Assembly: GCA_036365455.1 (NCBI GenBank)
Contig: JAWQUS010000010.1
Coordinates: 18,152,501 to 18,216,500 of the forward strand
Direction: 5' to 3'
DNA length: 64,000 nt
Origin: Macrosoma leucophasiata
Taxonomy: Eukaryota > Arthropoda > Insecta > Lepidoptera > Hedylidae
Both the position numbers and the translations under genes were made by a program. This document shows, piece after piece, positions 51,168 to 61,895 of the stretch. The notes beneath the pieces are model-generated. The model searched no databases, was not told the DNA's origin, and worked only from the letters and a program-made list of their open reading frames with translations. Within the stretch, counting starts at the first letter, position 1. Each line of letters starts with the position of its first letter.

Positions 51168-52221
51168 TTAACTTTAAACTTATGTATGTATGTATCTTGA
51201 CGCCAGGTCCCTAACGGGGTAGGCAGAGAGTGTAGAGCGCCAAATACCCCGGTCCTAACAAACCTCTCGTGCCTCGTCTACCTTCATCATTTTCTTTATA
51301 CATGCACGCCGATTCCTAAGACTTTTGACCCCACCATCAGACAGAACTCGACCTATTTGGTCATGGTAGGTCAGTCTTGGTCTTCCAGGGCCTCTGCAAC
51401 CATCCACATTCGCATTGTATATCTGTTTAGTCATTCGCTCATTCGACATTATTTCTATATGCCCGAACCATCGGAGCATGCCCTTTTTTCATTTTTACAC
51501 CGATACTATCATTCACACAAAGCCTCTTTCTTACATTTTCATTACGAACGCGATCGGTGAGTGATACACCGCAGATCTTGCGCAAAGATCTCATCTCGAC
51601 CGCGTTTAACTTACTTTCATGCTCTTTCCTGCATACCCAGCTCTCGCTTCCATATAAAAGCGTTGGAGTAAGTACAGCATTATGTACAGCTAGTCGAGCC
51701 CGCTGGCTGAGATGTTTACATTCTAGCAGCTTACCCAACGCTCCATTCACGCAATTCCCAGCAAGCACTCTTCTTTCTATGTCGGTGGTGTACCTACCAT
51801 CCTTGCTAAAAGCACATCCAAGATATACAATTTCATCAACCTGTTCTTACACTTCATCATCTACTACTACCCTTGAATTTGTTCTCTGTTCATCTCTTTC
51901 AAATACTAATACTTTAGTTTTATCTACATTCAATTGTAAGCCTTTCTCCATACAATCCTCTTTCATGACTGTGACTAGTGCTTGTAGCCCAGATGGTGTA
52001 AAGCTAACAATTACCGCATCATCTGCGTAAAGCAGACAGTTCACCACTATGTTACCCATACGAACTTCCACATCCATCTACTTCACCCTCTGGAGGCATT
52101 TGTCCAGATATATCATAAACAGCCTAGACGAAAGCATGCAACCCTGTCTGACACCGATGTTAACATCAAACCAGGGTGACATGTTACCATCTACCCGTAC
52201 ACATGCTTTAACTTTAAACTT
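51168..52221 (-). mobile_element. 5'-truncated LINE with 14-bp target duplication
   Basis: Insert 51182-52207 flanked by identical TTAACTTTAAACTT (51168-51181 and 52208-52221). The minus strand ends in a (CATA)n tail after 'CCTACCCCGTTAGGGACCTG' + GCGTCAAGATA. It is the longest of four members in the window (others 25454, 30424, 32973). Confidence 0.92.
51255..52200 (-). pseudogene. LINE RT C-terminal half, broken
   Basis: Minus strand, high to low coordinate. First comes the RT catalytic part 'NCLLYADDAVIVSFTPSGLQ' (YADD, ~52030) and 'GLQLNVDKTKVLVFERDEQR'. Then follow the thumb/connection 'TPTLLYGSESWVCRKEHESK' and 'LNAVEMRSLRKICGVSLTDR' (~51600). The last part is 'MLRWFGHIEIMSNERMTKQI', 'GRPRLTYHDQIGRVLSDGGV' and 'CIKKMMKVDEAREVC' (51479-51255). 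The segments lie in different frames, so at least two frameshifts or stops exist (near 51850 and 51480). The N-terminal RT and endonuclease were never inserted. Clade not assigned. Confidence 0.88.
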
Positions 52222-52426
52222 CTACAATTTTATCATCGACTGCCGATTTTTCTTATTATTTTCTGCACAATACTTAAAATTAATAGATATTTTTTTACAA
52301 CTTTCTTCTTAGATGATAACTTGATTTCATAAAATTTACTTGAAAAAATTCAAATTTTAGTTAAATGCAAAATTTAATGATAATTTGCAAAAGTTAATAG
52401 CGTAATGAATCGCATTCAATTGTTGA

Positions 52427-52733
52427 CTAGTTGTGCCCGCGACTTCGCCCGCGTGAGAATTTATGATTGTTCAGTACCTAGTACGGAGTTGTTATAAAAG
52501 TAGCCTAAGTTACTCCGTATTACATCAGCTATCTGCCAGTGAAACTCCCGTCAAAATCGGTGCAGCCGTTCCCAAGATTTACCCCGCCAAACAGACAGAC
52601 AGACAGACAAAAATTGTAAGAAATGTTATTTTGGTATATGTACCGCGTAAACATAATAATATATATGCATTTAGTAAAAAGCGGTTATTTTAATATTACA
52701 AACGGACACTCCAATTTTATTTATTTGTATAGA
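52427..52733 (-). mobile_element. non-autonomous Helitron, full length
   Basis: Minus strand starts TCTATACAAATAAATAAAAT + TGGAGTGTCCG and ends 'GGGCGAAGTCGCGGGCACAA' + CTAG. Internal boxes 'ACGGCTGCACCGATTTTGAC' and 'GGAGTAACTTAGGCTACTTT'. Same family as 19180-19509 and 61896-62676 but without the extra terminal palindrome. Confidence 0.88.
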
Positions 52734-52844
52734 TTTCATATTTTGTTGATATAAAAATATCATTATTTTTTTTTAAATTAACTGTTTTAATCGGTTATAA
52801 ATCTACATAATTATTTTTTTTGATAAATTTAGAGTATAGATCGC

Positions 52845-53338
52845 GCTATTTCACTCGCACCAACGTACATATATATTCATCGCGCGCACGCCTGGAGTAG
52901 ACTTCAATGTGCCTGGGAAGATAGGGGAACCATCGAAAGTGACTGGGAATTGTGGAAACATTATTCGTATAGTTTTCTAAATAACATATATAAAAGTCAG
53001 ATTTTATACTATGACGAAAGTAGATTTATAAATAATTAGACTGTGAGGGTGTCTGGCAAGGGGTTGCCACCGTCCAAAGTGTCCGCCGATAGACGAGGCG
53101 GTTTCTAATATGATTGTAAGTTAAAATATATGAAAACTAAGTTTTATACTATCACAAATTTAAAACACAATTTTACTCACCTTTACTACCTGTTACCTGC
53201 CAAAGGCACCGCTACCCAGGTTGTATATTTTGGTTTTGCTTATACCTGTATAGGGGACATTTAAAGAAGAATTTCCAGGTTTTATAATATAACGAAGGTC
53301 TGGGCGTCGCAGGCTCTCAGAATATAATGTAAGTAATG
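52845..53338 (+). repeat. ~500-bp inverted repeat, right arm
   Basis: Partner of 49928-50432. The same frame is open here on the plus strand to a stop at 53037-53039. Differences seen against the left arm include a silent CTG/CTA (Leu) and one Met/Ile change. Confidence 0.8.
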
Positions 53339-54319
53339 TCAGTCAATAATTTTAGAGTTAATTAAAATACATTTTACACAACTGTTTTCAATGTTTGAAA
53401 TCTTGTTTAGTTATACTTGGCGAATGCCCTGCCATGTCTTCAGTATGTGTTGTATCATTAATAGCCGATTATACAGCGCAATAATTGTATCATAGAGCGC
53501 ATACAGCCGCTAAATGTTGGTATCGAATCTTTAGTTAGTGGCATATAATAATCTATAGTGACAAATTATAACAGTGATCATTTTAATTTATGAATGGACG
53601 AAATGAACGTACAGATACGCTTTATTATCATCTTAAATCAATATTTTAATTCAACTGTGACGCGGCTGTGAATTGAATGACGAATTGCAGAAAACTATGT
53701 AATAAACATCGTGAATTTACTGCTTTCTATGAATAGGAGTCTAATGCATAAATAGCGGGTTTTTTCGACCTTATTAATGCTTAATCCTTCCTGCAGCAAC
53801 TATGTAGCGTCATTTAATATTTGGAATAAAATTTGAACTTTTATTATAATAATTACTTCTCCAAATCTCGCTAAGTAGAGGGGTTATTTTTTATCAGGTC
53901 ACTTTTTACTTTTAATTGCATACATCTACACGCCAAGTTACTTATAAAGTAAGAATCTGGAGTATCGACCATCTCTGTATGAGCAAAATTTTGTCGAAAT
54001 TGATGTCAATGACCATGTACCATGTGTCTTCATCTTCAGAAATAACTTTAACCCCATACAAAGAGCGTTTAACGCCCAATGTTTGTAGTCGTAAATCTCC
54101 TGCGATTCATGCAGTCTTGATCTCCATTGAATTTTAATAATAAGTATTATGATAAAGTAATCAGACTCACTGAAACTAACATGCAACTGATGGATTTCCA
54201 AAGAAGAAACACTAGGGTGAACGAACTAACATGTACCCAACTGCGGCTTAGCGGTAGTGATCAGTATTATAGTATTCCAGTTAGATGGTTAAAGCATAAT
54301 TACATACATAAAGAAAAAA
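53339..54319. other. unassigned DNA
   Basis: No repeat family recognised. Frames at 53916-54137 and 53938-54201 overlap on opposite strands without motifs. Confidence 0.4.
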
Positions 54320-54359
54320 CAGAGAGAGAGAGAGAGAGAGAAAAAGAGAGAGAGAGAAC
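54319..54359. repeat. GA microsatellite
   Basis: (AG)n of about 40 bp, interrupted once by AAAA. Confidence 0.9.
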
Positions 54360-55261
54360 GAATAATTCGAATCCTATACTAGGCCTGCCCCTCTCCGAGC
54401 GCTACGCACTATAGCAAAAGTGTCGTGAGGATTTTTCGTGACATTCGCCCAGCCCCCTTAGCCAGCGTACCGTGCGATAAGGAACGTCGTTCCAAAAGTA
54501 TTTTAAGAAATAGCAGCGCACTTTTTTAGCGATATAATATACATCCGTGCATAATCTATACTTCTTAGTTTCAAACATAAAGACAATATAAAATTTTTAG
54601 CGACATCATTTATTTTTACGTAGGTCACCATTCGAATGCATTGTATAGAAAGAAAAGGCGGATTAGTCTGTGTATAAAAGCTATCAATGTTATGTTTGTA
54701 AGGTTCATTTGTCAGATATTAAACAACCTTGTTTATCCAACAAATAATAAATCCTTGAGAGAAGTTCCATGGGCAATATTATGATGTCAGAGATATTGCG
54801 TGACAGCTAACAGGAAGTCTATTATCTCTTACTCTGTAACCATTGCATTGTGGCTGCACTGCGAGGCGTTGCGCTCTGGATATTAAAATATTTCAGCCGG
54901 CTTAAAATATGACTTATGCCCCAGCAACAGATTCTAATCTGAAACGTCAAACGGAGGCCGATAAGTTATTTTAGAATGCACGCGTCCGCAACACCGAAAG
55001 GGTTCCGTTAGTCATGTATGTAATTGCTTTGCAAATGGAAATGCTTGGAAAAGTCACGTCCGATGGTGCGCGGGTTCAATTGTTTAATTTTTTTTTTCAG
55101 TTATGACTATGACTTTGTTTTGTTTCGTGCGCTTTTAGGGCGGTAACGAGGGAATGAATTAACAGTGGCCACATGATAAATGAGGTTTTACTGGTTTTCA
55201 CGTTGTTTGCTTACGTTTTCGTAATTTATCATACAAACAAACTTTTTTTTTTTATGAACCA
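54360..55261. other. unassigned DNA
   Basis: No recognisable feature. Confidence 0.4.
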
Positions 55262-55431
55262 CTAGCTGATCCCCGCGGCTTAGCCCGCGTTTAAATTTTT
55301 CCTGAATTTCCTGCTATAAACCTCAAGGAGCCCGAGACCTTTCCAACGAATGCAAAACCGTGGAAATCGGTTCATGCGTTCTGGAGTTATAGCGTCAGGA
55401 AGGAAAACTCGACTTATTTTTATATAATAGA
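55262..55431 (-). mobile_element. short non-autonomous Helitron
   Basis: Minus strand starts TCTATTATATAAAAATAAGT and ends 'GGGCTAAGCCGCGGGGATCA' + GCTAG. Same family as 57919-58100, sharing 'CCACGGTTTTGCATTCGTTG' and 'GGTCTCGGGCTCC'. Confidence 0.85.
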
Positions 55432-55972
55432 TTAATGTGAATATCGAGTAATTAATACAGGACGTGTGTGAAGTAGTGAACGAAAACCATCACACGTCTC
55501 TTTACGACAATTGCGCGAGGAGTATGAAATTTAATGTAGTTACGGTATATATAGAGAACGAGTGCTGAATGTAAATATGTTTTATAATAATGCATTAAAT
55601 CAATAAAAAAATCATTTTACATATTGCATGCATTTGACACACAATAGATTAGGTATGTTCATATTGTTAATGTCTAAATGTCAAAACACATGTGCTATGT
55701 ACTAGGCTGTGGTAAAACGGTTTCACAAAACAAAGTAGAGATTATCATAAAGGTTGTTTATCAAATTCAAATTTTGATACATTGCACGTATTGCAGTCGA
55801 ATTTCGACCACTGAGCGATCACTGGTTCAATTAGTAGGTAGGTTTTTACTGATGGTAAAGTTCCAAGTGTAGGAGCCCTAGCTTTTTTTTTACTGACGTT
55901 TGCCGATTACTGTCCTACAGCGCCGTGCTTATAGTAGGAGATATACGGAACCGTGCGAGTGACGTTGGCCCT
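55432..55972. other. unassigned DNA with a SINE scrap
   Basis: 55846-55881 resembles the first 36 bases of the CTGGTGGTAG SINE (ACTGATGGTAAAGTTCCAAG). Nothing else recognised. Confidence 0.4.
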
Positions 55973-55974
55973 GT

Positions 55975-56806
55975 TATGCTAGAAATTTTTGTAGGGATGA
56001 ATCATTTTTACTGGTGGTAGAGCTCCAGTGACGGAGCTCGCGGGCGTAGGCACCACCGCATTACCTAATATACTTGCCGCTAAATGGTAGTGTTCAGCAC
56101 TATCGTGTCCCGGTCAGGTGGTAATGTACGGCCCTGTAATTTCCGGCACAGAGGCATAACACCTAATGCCTCAGGAGTGACAGCGCATCTGCATTTTGAC
56201 CTCTGGTCATTGTGAGGGTGTCTATAGGCTGCAGTCTTCACTTAACATGAATGTGAACTACATGCTTGTTTGCCACTTTTATTACATAAAAAAAAAACAT
56301 GCTAAGTACAAAAACTATTGCCTGGCAAGGATCAACCCGTCACGTCATCTGGATTTCTGATGAGAAAAGTTACTTCCATATCTTAGATCGGGCTCGATTG
56401 CGACCATTTATGTTGCGTCTTAAAGTTTAATTTTGTGTGTTCGGATATTTAAAGAAAATCACGCTTTGTTTACTGCAAATGAGCGACTCAATTGTATATC
56501 AATAGCAGGCTAATTGATGTACAATTTACATTACATGATACGCTCGATACACAATTGATTGAATTCGTCGTAACAATTTCATCGTCATGGAAACACACTT
56601 CCGTTGTCATGAAAACACCACTAGAAATATAAATAAGACGCAACAATTATCGTCACAAAACTATACAACTAGCTACTATATATCTAAAATATGGAAGTAA
56701 CTTTGCTCATCAAAAATCCAGATGACGTGATGGGCTGATCCTCGCTGGGCGATGGTTATCGTACTGAGCATATTATGACTCATCCCTACAAAACATTCTA
56801 AGCTTA
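55975..56806. mobile_element. long-TIR MITE split by a SINE
   Basis: TIRs of roughly 110 bp. Left outer part 'TTTTTGTAGGGATGAATCAT' (55986-56005) mirrors 'ATGACTCATCCCTACAAAA' (56776-56794). After the SINE, 'ATGCTAAGTACAAAAACTAT' (56299-56318) mirrors 56755-56772, and 'GTCACGTCATCTGGATTTCT' mirrors AAAAATCCAGATGACGTGAT. The interior (56400-56690) is AT-rich and non-coding. Confidence 0.75.
56009..56298 (+). mobile_element. CTGGTGGTAG SINE, nested in MITE TIR
   Basis: Full length with small changes (ACACCTAATGCCTCAGGAG). It interrupts the left TIR of the long-TIR MITE. Confidence 0.9.
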
Positions 56807-56875
56807 CAGGCATTCCGATAGTCAAAGGGTTCACTAGCTCTTGGACCATTACGTCAAGTGTAGCATCACAATTGA

Positions 56876-56938
56876 GCGCTACGTGCGTAGCAAGCTCGTA
56901 GCAATTATCTTAGAGCCTACGGCGGCGCTAAGCGTTAC
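56876..56938. repeat. GCTACG/CGTAGC cluster, second copy
   Basis: 'GAGCGCTACGTGCGTAGCAA' and 'CTCGTAGCAATTATC' parallel the cluster at 28281-28376. Confidence 0.4.
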
Positions 56939-57013
56939 AATAGACATGAAAGGCCATTATAGATATACAATCTAGTTGTATTAAATATATATTACTGTAT
57001 ACTTTAATTTATG

Positions 57014-57172
57014 GTACCGTAATAACTATCACGGAGACGTAACAACTTGGGTCTCAGGGGTGGCAACGCGTCTGCATTTTGACCTCTGGTTTTTATCTAG
57101 ATGTCTATAGGCAGCAGTCATCTCTTAACACCAATGTAAGGTGCATCCTTGTTTACCACCTTCCTAATATTA
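57014..57172 (+). mobile_element. CTGGTGGTAG SINE, old 3' half
   Basis: 'ATCACGGAGACGTAACAACT', 'GGGTCTCAGGGGTGGCAACG' and 'GTCTATAGGCAGCAGTCAT' follow the family order with many changes. Confidence 0.65.
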
Positions 57173-57918
57173 AAAATAAACGTTTGATATTTTTTACGGC
57201 GCCGTACCCAAGGGTAACTACCAAATAACTACCAAAATCTGCCAGAATAAAGAACCTTTCTTTGATATTCTTTCAAAGCTTTAAAGTAAGTAACACAGTT
57301 TAATAGAGAGACGATAAGGAGATAGTTCCTCTAGATTATATTATACCGCCATAGATTACTTGTCATTGCAAATTAATTGGGTTATGGGTACGTTATTGAA
57401 ATTAGAATGGACTGCCTTCCGGTCGTGTGTTAACAATTAACCACGGTACAGAGGGACCATAAATCACATTAATGCTCTAGTTAGGCACATACCTACGTAT
57501 TCATAATATATTCTAAAGGTATCTAGTACATTGTGTTAAATAATTTAGCAGTTATATTATGTTAAATAATTTAGCATAATATTCAAATTATTAGTTTTAC
57601 TTAAAAAATAACAATAAATAGTTACTTAGTAATTTAATACGAAAAAATATTACAATAATAATACAATATTGCACACCAAAAGTAGAAAATTACAAAAGTC
57701 TTTAGGAACACGTGATACAACGGGAGCCCTTAACGCTTGAAGAGGGATCTCTTCCAGGCAACAATTATACACTAAATAACATGAAATAAAAATAACAAAG
57801 TTTTTTGTGTAAATTATTCATTTTGTGTAGATTATTACAGTAATTGTTAGCTTCTTCGAAGGGTAGAAACAAATATTGTACAAATGTTATAACGATGATA
57901 TAACACTCCCAGGGTTTA
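57173..57918. other. unassigned AT-rich DNA
   Basis: No recognisable feature. Confidence 0.4.
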
Positions 57919-58100
57919 TCTATAATATAAAAATAAGTCGGTTTTTCCTTCCTGACGCTATAACTCCAGAACGCACGAACCGATTTCCACGGTTTTGCAT
58001 TCGTTGGAAAGGTCTCGGGCTCCGTGAGGTTTATAGAAAATTCTGGAAAAAATATTTATAAAACGAGATCAACGCGGGCGAAGCCGCGGGCAACAGCTAG
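57919..58100 (+). mobile_element. short non-autonomous Helitron
   Basis: Starts TCTATAATATAAAAATAAGT and ends 'GGGCGAAGCCGCGGGCAACA' + GCTAG. Sister of 55262-55431 in the opposite orientation. Confidence 0.88.
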
Positions 58101-58955
58101 TAACATATAAAATTCTTAACATGCCGAACTAGCAAAATGTTACATTCTGTTATAAAATGTTGTCGAGATACCTGAAAACATGACAGTTCGGAAGACAATG
58201 TTTTCAAGGCTTGTATGATTATTATTTAACAAATTGTTTAATCAAAAGGTGAACTCACACACACTTGGGACTTTGCGAAATATATTCAGTGAAAACTAGC
58301 AGAAAAGGCAAGCATTTTAGAATTTACTGTTTTACTGTAAGTTATTTTAGTCTCTAGTCTCTAGTTTTAAGTAGGTAACTGTTTGTAGTAGGTACGTCTC
58401 GTGATTCAAGCAATAAAAGAATGCAATCTATTATAAGTTTCTGTAAAATGCTTTTTATATTTTGCAATCTGTCATTCGTTTCCTCATGCCTGCATATTGT
58501 ATTTGATTTTTTTTACAAAACGAAAGAAGAATGATTATTCCAATATAGCCGGTTGAATCCTACAAACGATTGAATCCTACTACGAACGATAATTAAATAT
58601 TTCTGTGTTTCACGATCTCTTTAAATTATTGTTTTACTAGAACACTGCAGTATTAAATGGAGCTGCCCACGTCCTCAATTCCCTCGACGCATCCATCTCG
58701 CAGTAACAGACTTACTGGCTTATTTTGGCAGATGCACATCGTAGCTCCCGAGAATCATTTTTAAATAAACGAAAAGGATACAAAATCTCAAATCTGTGTC
58801 AATTAATATGAAATTTAAAATCGTGTATTTCATAATGTACTCACGAGGGTACCTTGAGCAAATTACAACAGGGCTTTTAACAATGAAAATTGTAAGCGTC
58901 AACGAGATGAATGTACGGTGTAGGAAGCATTTTGCATTGTGGAGGATAAGTCCAC
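58101..58955. other. unassigned AT-rich DNA
   Basis: If the exon at 58960-59058 is real, this would be its first intron. No recognisable element. Confidence 0.35.
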
Positions 58956-58959
58956 TCAC

Positions 58960-59058
58960 CTCTGCGGTATTCGGGCGCTTGCAACTGCAGTACAGTGACC
59001 TCCAGCGTACGCGAGAGGGGCGAGGGGAAGGAACTAGGTCACGGCTCCCCCCCGCCAT
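58960..59058 (-). CDS. candidate first coding exon (33 codons)
   Basis: On the minus strand an ATG at 59058 (context GACG-ATG-G) opens MAGGSRDLVPSPRPSRVRWR + SLYCSCKRPNTAE. This is followed in phase 0 by GAG|GTGAGT (donor at 58954-58959), an excellent splice donor. The block is GC- and CpG-rich within AT-rich DNA, and 5' sequence continues GC-rich to about 59085. The residues are basic and serine-rich, like many 5' ends, and do not identify a family. A second candidate exon of opposite orientation begins 1.6 kb away at 60689, so a divergent promoter region between them is possible. Confidence 0.35.
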
Positions 59059-59570
59059 CGTCCCCGCACTCGATCGACCGCCAAATTTTAACGCATACCC
59101 TCTGAAACAAAACGCTCTTCTTATCGACTTTCGATTTAAAGATGAAACAAATAGTCAAAAAAAGGGACTGATGTTAAAATTTTAAAAATGTTTTATTTAA
59201 TGAATCCAAAGAAACAAATAATTTACAGAGCTTTTCGATATAATAAGCCGGGTAATCTGGTTGCTAATTGATATTTTCTTGACAGAATCAGTAATTATGT
59301 TGCAAGATAATTTAGAACTTTCGGGAAATGTAACTGGGTCACGATATTTTCCATACCCGGAACTGTTAGTGGTCGGTGTACGATAGCTTCTATATAACGA
59401 GTACCTTGTCTGTATATTGCTTAATTTTGTGGAGCTTAACTTCAATTCGTTATAAAAATAGGTATTTATTTTATTTTATACGCAATCATTAGTGGAATGA
59501 TCAATACAATTGTTGTATCGGTAATTTTCGTGTTTTAAACAAGCCATACCTACATAATTAAATAGTATTT
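59059..59570. other. unassigned DNA
   Basis: 59059-59090 is GC-rich and would be 5' UTR of the exon at 58960-59058. The rest is AT-rich with no recognised element. Confidence 0.35.
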
Positions 59571-59794
59571 CACTGGTGGTAGAGTTTCAGTATTGGAATT
59601 TGAGAGTGTAATCCTTCTGCAAGCAAATGCTATTGTTCTGTACAATCGAGTTCCGGTTCGGAACTTAGCATAACTATCACAGGCGCGTCTGCATTTTGAC
59701 CTCTGGTTTTGGGTACATCTATAGTCTAGAGTATTTTGGCTATTAACTTGAATGTGAACTGCATGCTGGTTTGCCACCATCATAAAGTAAATAA
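59571..59794 (+). mobile_element. CTGGTGGTAG SINE, old full-span copy
   Basis: 'ACTGGTGGTAGAGTTTCAGT' start and 'GTGAACTGCATGCTGGTTTG' end are clear. The middle is strongly diverged and shortened. Confidence 0.7.
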
Positions 59795-59813
59795 CATGTT
59801 TTTTTTTTTTAAA

Positions 59814-59918
59814 TACTGGTGGTAGCACTACAGTGGCGGTCAATCGGTCAATGTAATTATCGAATTTCTGTCTCACTAAATGAAAGTGTTCAGCGTAACC
59901 ATCGTTACCACCTACCGT
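59814..59918 (+). mobile_element. CTGGTGGTAG SINE, 5' fragment
   Basis: 'ACTGGTGGTAGCACTACAGT' start, then AAATGAAAGTGTTCAGCGTA. Lacks the 3' half. Confidence 0.6.
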
Positions 59919-59977
59919 ATGTATATACCCTAACTTTATAAAAAAGTCAATTTTATCATATTAATTAAAAGGTAAAG

Positions 59978-60202
59978 TTTTTTATATCATGAAAGTGGCA
60001 AACAAGTACAAAGCTTATCTATAAAAATCAGAAAATTCAATGAAGACGTGTTGTCACCAGTTTTCACTCACGGGGTCATGCATTAATACCTGACTGCAAC
60101 ATGATAGTGCTAAACACTACCATTTAACTGCAAGAAGATTAGCTAATGCGGCGCCTACGCCCTCATGCTCCGTCACTGAACGTCCGTTAACCACCAGTAA
60201 AA
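59978..60202 (-). mobile_element. CTGGTGGTAG SINE, old internally deleted copy
   Basis: 3' end 'GAAAGTGGCAAACAAG', then a gap. The 5' half has 'AACATGATAGTGCTAAACAC' and ends 'TTAACCACCAGTAAAAA'. Three diverged copies within 650 bp make this a SINE cluster. Confidence 0.7.
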
Positions 60203-60688
60203 ATGTCTGTTGCCTCTATATTTTTCTTTTTATTAAAATGAAAAAGAAAGTCTAAAATAAAGGAGAATCTACATCGATCAGTGATAAAATAAGAACGGCT
60301 GAGAAGAAAGCAAACAAGAGCAGGCGGGCGCCAAAAGACGACCTCGTTTGCTAGACATCTATTGGCACAATTTATAGTTTGCCGAGGGATTTTTATTTCT
60401 CAACTTTAACCCAGTTACGGGTTACGAGTGCTACACATCCCTTTCATCCTTCCATCTTGTTTTCATGTTTATAGTATTGCACTCCGAATTGGAATCTGAA
60501 ATGGGATGTCCACATGGAAATGCCTCGTTCGCACATTCTATCTACAGTCTAATAATGAATTAAAAGAACTGTTGAAAGTTTGGACCGGTGTTAGTGAATT
60601 CTCTGTGAAGTGAACATTGTGCTTAGTGACATTAACCAAGGTGTATATAATGTATAATGACTGAATCAAGAAAACAGTGACTGCCAAA
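60203..60688. promoter_or_regulatory. upstream region of a candidate exon
   Basis: No repeat recognised. It contains 'TTCTATCTACAGTCTAATAA' (~60537) and 'GTGAAGTGAACATTGTGC' before the ATG at 60689, plausible 5' UTR of moderate GC content without in-frame continuity. Confidence 0.25.
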
Positions 60689-60772
60689 ATGGATTATAAA
60701 TGTCGAAACGGCCATTTTACTAACTGCTGCGCATCCACTTCTAATTCAAAGACCAATGGACATGTTTTTATG
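60689..60772 (+). CDS. candidate first coding exon (28 codons)
   Basis: ATG in the context TGCCAAA-ATG-G, which matches the insect translation-start consensus (C/A AAA ATG). It encodes MDYKCRNGHFTNCCASTSNS + KTNGHVFM, then GTAGGT at 60773, an acceptable donor in phase 0. Without splicing the frame stops about 23 codons later. Five of the first 15 residues are Cys/His, but the spacing (CxxxHxxxCC) fits no zinc-binding motif I can name. It could be the cytoplasmic N-terminus of a membrane protein; that is speculation. Confidence 0.35.
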
Positions 60773-61895
60773 GTAGGTATTGTTATGTGTGTACCTCGCT
60801 TTTCTCCTAAACAATGTTCGATCGAAACTACAAAATATTAAGTAAAAAATTAAACATTTTCCATATTTCACGCAGTTTCATGTTGTTTTTTAATATTTTA
60901 TATAATATTTATACATTGCTTTCACAGATATATCGTATATACCGTATTGTCCTTTTATCCCAAATATTAGATATACATGGCTAGATTATTTATAACGTCA
61001 AGGAACGTAAAAGTAGTTTTCAAACTGAACTTTCAATTAATGAAAAGCCACTTATTCATTAATAAACTATACCTAAAAGTAAATGTGCATCATTTAGAAA
61101 CAAATAATGTTGCAGTGTTTATATATATAATTAAGTGTAATGTAATATCCTGATAAGTATCCTGAAAGATGGAGGTTATATTTTGCTAGCTTGCATGTTT
61201 GTTTACGTGGCTTAACCGATGTAATAGAATTTGCACCTTCGACCAATTTCATGGATTGTAGCAAACGTCTAGCCTCACATTATAATCGATCAACTATCAT
61301 TATTCAATGTATTTATAATTCCTTCTTTTTGGGTAGATTCATACATTACACTGTCTAATAAATAAGCCGATGTTATGGTTTTCCCTTTTAGTATAAAAGT
61401 ATTTGTTGTTTAGTTTGTGTCAACGCATTACGTCACTAAATAAATGCTTTACTTTATTATAGATACAGTTTCTAATTGTATAATGACCAATTTAATATTC
61501 ATGCTACGTTACAAGATTATTATCACAATTGAATTTACCAGAGTTATCGGTTAAACGTTTTCCTAAGTATTATAAAGAAATCACCAAGCTTCAAACACTC
61601 ATCCTGAAGGTTATATTTCTCATTGTATTTTATCCTGACCAAAGTGACTTTGCTATATCGACGAAATGTGTTTTTCAAAGCGCTCTATTCCGATGGTCCG
61701 CTAGTACTAGCTTATTCTGTAAGATATAACTCACTTTATCGAAGTGAGATCCTCACTCTCGCTCTCTCAACGCTTTGCGTTTGTTTAAGTAGGAACGCGA
61801 CAAAAGATTGCCTGTCCTGAGAAAAAAAATGTGTTAAAAAATGTTTTAAAAAGCATAACGGCACGGAAAAGGTAAAATAAAGATATATTTTTTTA
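60773..61895. other. unassigned AT-rich DNA
   Basis: Would be first-intron sequence if the exon at 60689 is real. Overlapping frames at 61529-61729 and 61623-61820 have no recognisable motifs. Confidence 0.35.
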
